Assembly (NCBI GenBank): GCA_963578105.1
Contig: CAUZBP010000004.1
Location: 1 to 64,000, forward strand
Direction: 5' to 3'
Source: GCA-2718815 sp963578105
GTDB taxonomy: Bacteria > Planctomycetota > Planctomycetia > Pirellulales > Pirellulaceae
DNA: 64,000 nt
The notes under the pieces were generated by a model. It was given only the letters and a program-made list of their open reading frames with translations. It was not told where the DNA came from and did not search any database. A program made the position numbers and the translations under genes. Shown in pieces: positions 42,860-50,873 of the stretch (positions are counted from its first letter, which is position 1; every line of letters starts with the position of its first letter).

Positions 42860-44242
42860 ATGTCCGGCTATCGCACGGTTCCCGAGGCGACACAACGAAT
42901 TCCCGGTGGCATTCCGTACATTGTAGGGAACGAGTTTGCCGAGCGTTTCAGCTTTTACGGAATGCAGGGGATTCTGACGATCTACATGACCCGACATCTG
43001 GTGGATGGTGCGGGCAATCCTGATCCGATGAACGACGAGCAGGCCAAGACCGTCTTCCATCTGTTCACAGCTGCTGTTTACGCTTTTCCTCTGATGGGTT
43101 CGATCCTTTCAGATGTTCTGCTGGGGAAATACAGGACGATTCTGCTGTTGTCTCTGGGTTACTGCATAGGGCACGCGGTCCTGGCAATCGGAGATGCGGA
43201 ATTTGGAAGTGTGCTGTTCTCGCCGCGCGGCTGGCTTTTTTTGGGGATGGCCTGCATTGCCTGTGGGGCCGGGGGTATCAAACCTTGTGTTTCGGCACAT
43301 GTCGGAGATCAATTTGGTTTGCGGAACCAGCATTTGCTGTCGAAAGTATTCGGCTGGTTTTATTTCTTCATCAACGTAGGTGCGGCGCTCAGCAACCTTG
43401 TGACCCCGTTACTGCTGGAAAAGGTCGGGCCGTGGTTGGCGTTCGGTTTGCCAGGTGTCCTGATGATGGTCGCCACGGGTCTGTTCTGGCTGGGACGCTA
43501 TCGGTTTGTTCACATTCCTCCGGCCGGCGCCGCGGGAGTGTGGGCCACCGTACGAAGTCCTGCGGGCCGGCAGGCCCTGTTGAATCTGACACCCATTTTT
43601 CTGGTGTTTATTCCCGTGTTCTGGGCTATTTTTGGCCAGACAGGCTCAGCATGGGTCCTGCAAGCGGCGCACATGGATCGACAGTTCCTGGGGTTCCAGT
43701 GGTACGAGGCCCAGATTCAGGTGGCCAACCCGATTCTGATTCTGTTGTTGATTCCCCTCTTCTCGTACGTCGTGTACCCGCTGGTTGGCCAGTTCTGCAA
43801 AATCACACCTTTACGGAAGATGTCTGTGGGACTGCTGTTGGCTGCTGCCGCCTTCGCGATTTCCGGCTGGCTGGAAGTCAGGATACAGTCAGGTGAACAA
43901 CCAAGTATTGGCTGGCAACTCGTGGCCTACGTGGTGCTGACGGCTGCCGAGGTGCTCGTGTCGATTACCTCCCTGGAATTTGCCTACACGCAGGCTCCAC
44001 CGGTAATGAAATCCGTGGTGATGGGAATCTATTTCGGCGGTGTTGCTCTGGGGAACCTGTTGACTTCCGGTGTTAACTGGATGATTCAACGTTCTGTTGG
44101 TGAAAGTCTGCTCGCGGGAGCCAATTACTATTGGTTTTTCACGGGACTGATGACGGTAGCTGCTGTCGGTTTTGTGCTGTTCACTCAGTTCTACCGGGGG
44201 AACACTTTTGTGCAGGGAGGTCGGGAGTCAGGTAGCGAATGA
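42860..44242 (+). CDS. POT-family proton-coupled peptide transporter
   Basis: This 460-residue protein has about 12-14 membrane segments. The POT family signature ExxER is seen in NEFAERFSFYG near the N-terminus and couples proton and peptide. The second and third PTR2 motifs are present as GGIKPCVSAHVGDQF and WFYFFINVGA. The family imports di- and tripeptides into the cytoplasm. A later segment (SITSLEFAYTQAPPVMKSVVMG) is also typical of helices 10-11. It stands alone, facing the kinase gene in convergent orientation. Nothing suggests truncation. Confidence 0.93.
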   Translation: MSGYRTVPEATQRIPGGIPYIVGNEFAERFSFYGMQGILTIYMTRHLVDGAGNPDPMNDEQAKTVFHLFTAAVYAFPLMGSILSDVLLGKYRTILLLSLGYCIGHAVLAIGDAEFGSVLFSPRGWLFLGMACIACGAGGIKPCVSAHVGDQFGLRNQHLLSKVFGWFYFFINVGAALSNLVTPLLLEKVGPWLAFGLPGVLMMVATGLFWLGRYRFVHIPPAGAAGVWATVRSPAGRQALLNLTPIFLVFIPVFWAIFGQTGSAWVLQAAHMDRQFLGFQWYEAQIQVANPILILLLIPLFSYVVYPLVGQFCKITPLRKMSVGLLLAAAAFAISGWLEVRIQSGEQPSIGWQLVAYVVLTAAEVLVSITSLEFAYTQAPPVMKSVVMGIYFGGVALGNLLTSGVNWMIQRSVGESLLAGANYYWFFTGLMTVAAVGFVLFTQFYRGNTFVQGGRESGSE

Positions 44243-44351
44243 CAGGATCGCTCGACAGGTACCGCGGCAGGGGGTGCAGCCGCTTGGCAGTTGGCAGTGG
44301 ACGCCGTAGAGGTAACCGGCTTGCGTTTTGTCAGCAGTCAGAATCGCTGAA

Positions 44352-47264
44352 TCATGAGCCGGGCGTTTTGATTTTCTCGCGGCCTGCGGTCGACGGAGCG
44401 TCCCGGATTTGTGTTTCGACTTCCAACTCCGGTAGTTCCTGCAGGTGGAACCCTGCCGGGGTCAAATTGCGACGCAGCCAGAAGTTCAAGAGCAGTGACT
44501 TGTGTTTTTCGCTCGTCAAGCGGTCCAGTTGATAATGTTTTGCTGACAACTTGTGAGCCGGTTGACCGGAAAAGTGCATACCCGCAGTCGATTTGGGGAC
44601 CTCCTGCCAACTCCAGTCGCTTTCGCCTGCGAGTTGGAGCCACTCGGAAAAATTCCAGGAACGCGGTTCGGGCGACTCGTCTTCGGTTGCCACTGTCCAA
44701 TAGGCCCGTGGGCCAGGGTGTCCGGGTTGCGTCATGAAAAGATTGTTTTTACCGCGCAGGGAGAACTTGTCCGGAGAGAAGGTGATTTCCTGAAGGACGG
44801 TTTGCTGGATGTGGGCCCACCTGGGTGCCGACAGCAAAATCATTCCGTCGCACTGAAAACTTGTCGGGGGCAGGTGGGGGCCACGTTTTTCTTGAGAAAG
44901 ATAGCATAATCCCTTGTCAGCAACGACGGTCACGGCGCTCAGTCGCACGTTCAGGTTGCTGTCGGGTTGTGGTGGTCGGGTGCTTCCGGTTGCCAGTAAA
45001 AGTCTTTCGGTACTGACGAACAGACCATTGTCCCACGAGAACTCCAGCGGTCGGGCCTCGACTGCCCAGATCAAGGTGGCCTCTCCCCGGAGGATGCAGT
45101 TTTTCAAGCGAATTGTCGGGCAGGAAGAAGACGCGGGTGAACTCGCCGTTTCGTTAAAAGACGTTTCGTCTGGTTCAATGTGAAAAAATGCCACCCCTTC
45201 CCAGTTGGTTGTTCTTCCCTGGTTGCCGTTTCGGATGGTCACTGTACTGCGCTCAAGTTCAATCCCCGCATTGTGCCTCACATCAAACAGTGACCAGTGT
45301 TCCACCGGTTGTCCCAATTCAAACTCCACCTGGAGGTTAACGATCTTCAGTTGCTTGGATGTTACCGTCAGCATCGATGTCTGTTCGTAATCCTGCGGCT
45401 GGAATCTCAGGACCGGCCTGAATCCGTCTGCTGCCCGAATGGTGACGCGGGGATGCGTGATCACAAGAGGTGTTTCGGTTAGTACTCCGTTGTAGCGCAG
45501 TTCGATGATCTGACTGGTGGACATGCGCTCTTTGTCGACACGCAGTTTGTTGAGAGCTTCGGAAAGGGACGCGTAGTGAAATGGCCGCGAGTTGTCGGCA
45601 GTCGGATCGACGATCAGTGCCTGCTGATGCGGGGGGCCGGGGAGTGGTTCTTTTTTGACGGAGTTGTCGTCAGGAATTGACCCTTTGAATTCGTCAGAGG
45701 GTTCCGCCTGTTCTGACGATGTGACGATTTCGAGAGGGGAATCCTGGCCCGGAATTTCCACAGGTTCCTCAAGGCGCTCCTGCTGGAGCGTTCGAGGGAC
45801 GGTCGAAGCTGGTTGCTGCACAACGGCTGTTGATCTGCTGTTTTCTGCGCCGTGCTCTCTGGGTGAGAGCGTCTCCGTGGGGTTGAACGTGGCAGGTGGG
45901 GATGGTGCCGGGGTACCCGGTCCGGTGGAAGGGATCTCCGGAAGAACCGTGTCGGGGCGAATCGCATCGCGTTGACCGGGAACTGGCTGTGGACTGGCCG
46001 TCGGGCTGTCGGGAATCGTAGCGACCACGTTGGGCACGTGCACAAGGTGCTCAACGAAAAAAGCTGTTGCCGTGAGCAGTAGCACGGCAGCAATCCAGGG
46101 TAACAGGCGTTCCCACGGCTTCAACCGACTGGAGCCGGGAGTGACCCACACGGCACCGGTACCGCCAGCCGGAGGCATCCCCAGTTGATCCATTAATAAC
46201 AGAAGCTCACCAATGAGTTGGCTAGGCGACTGCTGGCGGTGATCCGCGCTCTTTGCCAGCATTTTGTTCAGGAGCAAGGAGACGGGAGCCGGGATGTCCG
46301 GGCGGAACTGCCGGATATCTGGCGGTTCGTCACTGGTATGGCTGAGCAACTTTTGCAGGACAGTCCCCTCCGAGAACGGAGGGCGGCTGGACAACATGAA
46401 AAACAGGGTGCAGCCGAGCGAGTAGATGTCGCTGCGCCCATCCGCATCACGAGGGTCACGGGCCTGTTCGGGGGATATGTAGTCGAAGGTACCCAGTGTG
46501 ACGCCACTGACCGTGAGTTCCTCGTGACCCGATTCCACATGGTGTGGTCGAGCCAGACCCATGTCGACTAACTTTGCCCGGCCACTCGACGTTACCAACA
46601 CGTTGGAAGGTTTGATGTCGCGGTGGACAACATCACGCTGTACGGCGTGATGAAGTGCCTCGGCAACCTGCAGGGTGTAGTTGAGCGCAGTTTCAAGTGA
46701 CAGTGGTCCGTGTCGCACGACCTGTTCTCGAAGATCGAACCCGTCGATGTACTCGAAAACAATATAATTCCAGCCATCGTGTTCGCCCACGTAGTAGACG
46801 CGCGCGATGTTATCGTGATTGAGCCGGGCCGCGCTTTGTGCTTCCTGGCGAAACCGCTTGAGCGTGTCGTTGTCGGCACTTCTTCCCTGGGAAAGCACCT
46901 TGACAGCTACCGTGCGTCCCAGGTTCATGTCTTGTGCGCGGAAGACGGCTCCCATTCCACCCCCACCCACGAACTCGTCCAAGCGGAAATCACCCAGTAA
47001 TTTTCCCTCCAGGAGGAGACCCAAATCATGGGAGCGGGTTGAAGATGGCAGGGGCCTCGTGCGTCCGGTGGGCGGGGACGAGGCTTGCGGTGAGGAAATG
47101 ATTGTCGGTTGATCAGCCAACTGCCCTGGAACGGGCGTCTTGTTGATCTCGGTTGGCGAATCCTCCGGACTCACTTCCCGGGGCGGAATCGAAGAGGAAT
47201 TGCTCGACGGCGGAACGGAGGGTTCGGAAGGAGAGTCTGCTGAATGTGAATCGGGTTCAAACAT
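44352..47264 (-). CDS. Membrane Ser/Thr protein kinase with large extracytoplasmic region
   Basis: This is a 970-residue protein. After a Ser/Pro-rich 85-residue lead, a Hanks-type kinase domain spans about 92-365. It has the glycine loop VGGGGMGAVF (99-108), Lys122 in VAVK, catalytic HRDIKPSN (214-221), DMG in place of DFG (Asp234) and SPEQARD. One membrane helix lies at about 386-408 (PWIAAVLLLTATAFFVEHL). The remaining 560 residues include a Pro/Thr/Ser-rich stalk to about 520. A beta-rich part from about 550 then follows (VTIRAADGFRPVLRFQPQ, LKIVNLQVEFELGQP, LKNCILRGEATLIW), perhaps a beta-helix sensor. Planctomycetes have many such receptor-like kinases. The ligand is unknown. Confidence 0.93.
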   Translation of the reverse strand: MFEPDSHSADSPSEPSVPPSSNSSSIPPREVSPEDSPTEINKTPVPGQLADQPTIISSPQASSPPTGRTRPLPSSTRSHDLGLLLEGKLLGDFRLDEFVGGGGMGAVFRAQDMNLGRTVAVKVLSQGRSADNDTLKRFRQEAQSAARLNHDNIARVYYVGEHDGWNYIVFEYIDGFDLREQVVRHGPLSLETALNYTLQVAEALHHAVQRDVVHRDIKPSNVLVTSSGRAKLVDMGLARPHHVESGHEELTVSGVTLGTFDYISPEQARDPRDADGRSDIYSLGCTLFFMLSSRPPFSEGTVLQKLLSHTSDEPPDIRQFRPDIPAPVSLLLNKMLAKSADHRQQSPSQLIGELLLLMDQLGMPPAGGTGAVWVTPGSSRLKPWERLLPWIAAVLLLTATAFFVEHLVHVPNVVATIPDSPTASPQPVPGQRDAIRPDTVLPEIPSTGPGTPAPSPPATFNPTETLSPREHGAENSRSTAVVQQPASTVPRTLQQERLEEPVEIPGQDSPLEIVTSSEQAEPSDEFKGSIPDDNSVKKEPLPGPPHQQALIVDPTADNSRPFHYASLSEALNKLRVDKERMSTSQIIELRYNGVLTETPLVITHPRVTIRAADGFRPVLRFQPQDYEQTSMLTVTSKQLKIVNLQVEFELGQPVEHWSLFDVRHNAGIELERSTVTIRNGNQGRTTNWEGVAFFHIEPDETSFNETASSPASSSCPTIRLKNCILRGEATLIWAVEARPLEFSWDNGLFVSTERLLLATGSTRPPQPDSNLNVRLSAVTVVADKGLCYLSQEKRGPHLPPTSFQCDGMILLSAPRWAHIQQTVLQEITFSPDKFSLRGKNNLFMTQPGHPGPRAYWTVATEDESPEPRSWNFSEWLQLAGESDWSWQEVPKSTAGMHFSGQPAHKLSAKHYQLDRLTSEKHKSLLLNFWLRRNLTPAGFHLQELPELEVETQIRDAPSTAGREKIKTPGS

Positions 47265-47543
47265 CGGCGCTGGTCGTCAGGCTGCCTGGTCGATCACCTT
47301 GGAACCTTACAGGATATCAGGCCAGCCTTGTTGTTTCCACAAACCGCCTGTCAGCATCCTGACACGCTGGGGTGCCCAAACACTGGCCGGCCCGGGGAAC
47401 CGGTACTTGCTGGCAAGCAACCGGTGGATGCTCTTACCGAATGGCGAACAATGGTCCGGAGAAGGGATAAAGCTCTATTATAGGATAACGGCCTGCAAGG
47501 GTCAACGAATGCAAGGGGCCCGGTGCCGGGCTGCGTGGGGAAC

Positions 47544-48674
47544 CTACTCGCCAAAAAACAGTTGGCAATAACTTTCATAACGTCGCGTATCCAGGTAACC
47601 ATCTGCCACGGCATCCTTAACAGCGCATTGGTCCTCGTGCGTATGGGTGCAATTAGGGAAATGGCAGTTGTGGACGAACGACCTCAGGTCACGAAAGAAA
47701 CTGGCGACCTCCTGAGGTTCTACGTCCCACAACTCGAACTGCCGAATACCTGGCGTATCGACGACGTAACCTCCCTTGCCGAGTGGAAGAAGCCGCGCAT
47801 TGGTTGTTGTGTGTTTGCCTTTTTGTGTGTGCTCACTCACGCGTCCCACACGCAGATCGAGCCCGGGCTCCACGGCGTTTAACAACGAGGATTTTCCCAC
47901 CCCACTTTGACCGGTAACGACGCTCTGAGCGCCTGTCAGCCATTGCCCCAAGCGGTCGATGTTCGTACCGGCAGCCGCACTGACCTGGAGGACCAGGTAG
48001 CCCATCTGCGCGTAGATGCCCACAAGAGGTTGCAGGTCGGCGGGATTCACGAGATCAATTTTGTTGATGCAGATGATAGGTCGTACTCGGCCTTTTTCAG
48101 AACTGATCAGGATCCGGTCAATCAAGTGTGGCTTGAGTGTCGGTTCAGCAGCGCTGGTAATGATGACCAGCTGGTCGATGTTGGCCACCAGGACGTGTTG
48201 TCGCCCACGGCTGTTGCGGCTCAGGATGCTGTGCCGGGGCTCGACACGTTCGATAACTCCCTGTTCATTTCCATGAGCACGAAACAATACCTGATCGCCA
48301 GTGACCACAACGTGACGCTGATCCGTCGCGAGAGTCTTCAAAAGTCCCCGTGTGGCACAACGGTATTGTTTGCCAGACTCTGTTGCCACAATGCTGTTGA
48401 GTCCGTGAACGGCAATCACTCGTCCGGGCTGGCAGGCGGAGAGGTCCACGTCGGGATGCACGGCCAGGGGCGACGCTTCGTTGTCAGCACGGTCGCCAAT
48501 CACCGTTCGTTTACGAGTTAACGCTCCTCTTCCGTCGAAGGATTCTTTGGTAAGCGAATCCTCATCGGTAGATGGATCCATCTGATAACTGCGGGTGATG
48601 TCGGTCTTCCGTTGCCGGGAAGTCCGGTTCTTGCGAAAATCAGTTCGTATTTTCTCTCGTTTTCGTTTCGACAT
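47544..48674 (-). CDS. rsgA: Ribosome small-subunit-dependent GTPase A
   Basis: This 376-residue circularly permuted GTPase has G4 NKID (204-207) ahead of G1 GQSGVGKS (255-262) and G3 DTPG (306-309), the hallmark of RsgA. An OB-fold lies at about 80-160. The C-terminal zinc site has Cys337, Cys342, His344 and Cys350 (CHFPNCTHTHEDQC). It assists late maturation of the 30S ribosomal subunit and is released on GTP hydrolysis. The ATG at 48674 starts a basic lead (SKRKREKIRTDFRKNRTSRQ); an in-frame ATG at 48749 would add 25 residues. The 75-residue charged extension before the OB-fold is longer than in E. coli. It follows ftsH in the same direction after a gap of about 184 bases. Confidence 0.95.
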   Translation of the reverse strand: MSKRKREKIRTDFRKNRTSRQRKTDITRSYQMDPSTDEDSLTKESFDGRGALTRKRTVIGDRADNEASPLAVHPDVDLSACQPGRVIAVHGLNSIVATESGKQYRCATRGLLKTLATDQRHVVVTGDQVLFRAHGNEQGVIERVEPRHSILSRNSRGRQHVLVANIDQLVIITSAAEPTLKPHLIDRILISSEKGRVRPIICINKIDLVNPADLQPLVGIYAQMGYLVLQVSAAAGTNIDRLGQWLTGAQSVVTGQSGVGKSSLLNAVEPGLDLRVGRVSEHTQKGKHTTTNARLLPLGKGGYVVDTPGIRQFELWDVEPQEVASFFRDLRSFVHNCHFPNCTHTHEDQCAVKDAVADGYLDTRRYESYCQLFFGE

Positions 48675-48858
48675 GGCGTCAGGTTTTCCGTTCGAACCAG
48701 CCGAGGCGGGGCTCGTATCCGGTAACCGGTGGAGGAGCAGCCGCTCCATGGCTTATTCAGTATGCTGAATCGCGAGCTGCCCATCCAGACGGAAGTGTAC
48801 GGATTTTGAAGCCCTTTTTGCGCTGTCTGGTTCGCTGGCGCCAACTTCTAGCCCGCGA

Positions 48859-50808
48859 CTAGGACTTGGCAACCACACCGTTTGCTGGGAGGTTGTTGGC
48901 AGATGTTGTTCCACTGGCGGGCCCAATCAGATCGGTCATCTCCGCCACATTGAGCTCCTCCTGTTCGATGAGTCCGGCGGCCAGTTTTTCGAGTTTGTCC
49001 CGGTTGGCACTGAGGAATTTGTGGGCTCGATCTTCTGCGGCGTGAAGCACTTTGGCCACTTCTTCGTCAATGGTCTGCATGGTGTGTTCGCTGAACTCCC
49101 GCAATTGGTGTATTTCACGACCCAGGAAGGGGTCTTCGTCGCTGATCTTGTAGTTCACCGGACCCAGACGCTCACTCATGCCCCATTGGGTGACCATGGT
49201 TCGAGCCAGTTTGGTAGCGCGTTCCAGGTCGTTCGCTGCACCAGCCGTGTGTTCGTCGTAAACAAGATCTTCCGCAGCGCGACCACCCAGCAGACAGATG
49301 AGCCGGTCGTGAAGTTCGGATTCAGAGATGTTCAAGCGGTCTTCCTCCGGAAGAATTTCCGTGGCGCCGAGCATCCTTCCCCGCGGCATGATCGTCACCT
49401 TGTGGACTCGATCCGGGCCGGGTGTGATCCACGCCAGCAGTGCATGTCCGGCTTCGTGATAAGCGGTCTTTTCCTTTTCGTCGTCAAGCAGAACTTCTTC
49501 TCTCTTCGGTCCCATCAGGACCTTGTCCCGGGCAAATTCGAAATCCAGCATTTCCACACACTGTTTTTCATGCCGTGCCGCCCAGATGGCTGCCTCGTTG
49601 ACAATATTGCGAATGTCTGCTCCCGTTAAACCTACGGTTCCGGAAGCAAGCCGATTTAAATCGACGTCATCAGCCAGGGGCACGTCACGGACGTGCACCT
49701 TGAAAATTTCCAAACGTCCTTTTCGCGTGGGCCGGTCGACAGTCACGTGCCGATCGAAGCGACCTGGGCGAAGAAGTGCCGGGTCGAGTACATCCGGGCG
49801 ATTGGTAGCGGCAATGACGATGACGGTGTCGGCCGGGGTGAAGCCGTCCATCTCACTCAGAATCTGGTTGAGTGTCTGTTCCCGCTCGTCGTGACCTCCA
49901 CCCAGTCCGGCTCCTCTCTGGCGACCTACGGCATCAATTTCGTCGATGAAAACGATCGCGGGGGAGTGTTCTTTGGCCGTATTGAATAGATCACGGACAC
50001 GGCTGGCACCTACGCCCACAAACATTTGGATGAACTCGGAACCATTGACGGAGTAAAAGGGGACTCCTGCTTCTCCCGCCACAGCGCGGGCCAGGAGCGT
50101 TTTGCCCGTTCCGGGAGGACCCATCAGGAGAATGCCCTGGGGAACACGGCCACCCAGGCGTTCAAATTTTTCGGGGGTCGTGAGGAAATCAACCATTTCT
50201 TGCAGATCGGTTTTGACATTTGTCAGGCCTGCCACGTCGTCGAAGGTGACAGGTTTTGCATGCCCTTCAAACTTGCGGGCAGGGCTTTTACTGAAACCAG
50301 ACAGGAATCCACCTCCTAGGAACTGATCTCGCGTTTTGCGAAACATGAAATACAAAAAAAAGATCAAAAGAAGCGGCAGTAGAATACTGCTGATCAACAA
50401 CAGTGAGGTGTTGTCGTGGGGTCCCAGGTCGCGAACCGTCACGTCGTTACTGTAAAGCTCCTGCAAGAGTTTGTCCTTTTCAGTTTCACTGATGAGGTTC
50501 GGCAGGCGCAAAAAGAAATCTGTGTCCAGGGTGACCGGATTATCCTGTCGATCCATGGGCCGCTTTGTCGGCGTCTCGAGAAAAGTTCCGGAAAATTCGT
50601 TGCCACGAATGTCGATCGTCTTGATGTTCGCCAGTTGGGTCCTGAAGAAATCGTAGGTAATTTCTGGCGGACGAGACGTTGTTTCATGAATGGCGAACAC
50701 GACGAGCATGGATAGCAGGACCACCAGCAGCCAGGTGTTGGGTCTCGTTCGGCGCGGTTCGGCACCGTCCTTGCCTTCGGATTTGCGTTCCGGCGAAGAG
50801 TTGTCCAT
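48859..50808 (-). CDS. ftsH: ATP-dependent zinc metalloprotease FtsH
   Basis: This 649-residue protein has two membrane helices (about 25-40 and 136-156) around a periplasmic segment. The AAA domain has Walker A GPPGTGKT (230-237), Walker B VFIDEID (286-292) and the second region of homology NRPDVLDPALLRPGRFDR. The M41 protease domain has HEAGH (451-455) and a third ligand Asp in the AANDLERAT segment. It degrades misfolded membrane proteins and selected regulators as a hexamer. AAAGGGA stands ahead of the ATG at 50808. Its length is normal. It is encoded between recQ and rsgA on the same strand. Planctomycetes often have several FtsH copies, and this may be one of them. Confidence 0.97.
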   Translation of the reverse strand: MDNSSPERKSEGKDGAEPRRTRPNTWLLVVLLSMLVVFAIHETTSRPPEITYDFFRTQLANIKTIDIRGNEFSGTFLETPTKRPMDRQDNPVTLDTDFFLRLPNLISETEKDKLLQELYSNDVTVRDLGPHDNTSLLLISSILLPLLLIFFLYFMFRKTRDQFLGGGFLSGFSKSPARKFEGHAKPVTFDDVAGLTNVKTDLQEMVDFLTTPEKFERLGGRVPQGILLMGPPGTGKTLLARAVAGEAGVPFYSVNGSEFIQMFVGVGASRVRDLFNTAKEHSPAIVFIDEIDAVGRQRGAGLGGGHDEREQTLNQILSEMDGFTPADTVIVIAATNRPDVLDPALLRPGRFDRHVTVDRPTRKGRLEIFKVHVRDVPLADDVDLNRLASGTVGLTGADIRNIVNEAAIWAARHEKQCVEMLDFEFARDKVLMGPKREEVLLDDEKEKTAYHEAGHALLAWITPGPDRVHKVTIMPRGRMLGATEILPEEDRLNISESELHDRLICLLGGRAAEDLVYDEHTAGAANDLERATKLARTMVTQWGMSERLGPVNYKISDEDPFLGREIHQLREFSEHTMQTIDEEVAKVLHAAEDRAHKFLSANRDKLEKLAAGLIEQEELNVAEMTDLIGPASGTTSANNLPANGVVAKS

Positions 50809-50873
50809 CGAGTCCCTTTCAGGTGTTCCGTTGTCAGGCGTTGAAGTCGCCCCATTCTATACGAAGTCGTGAA

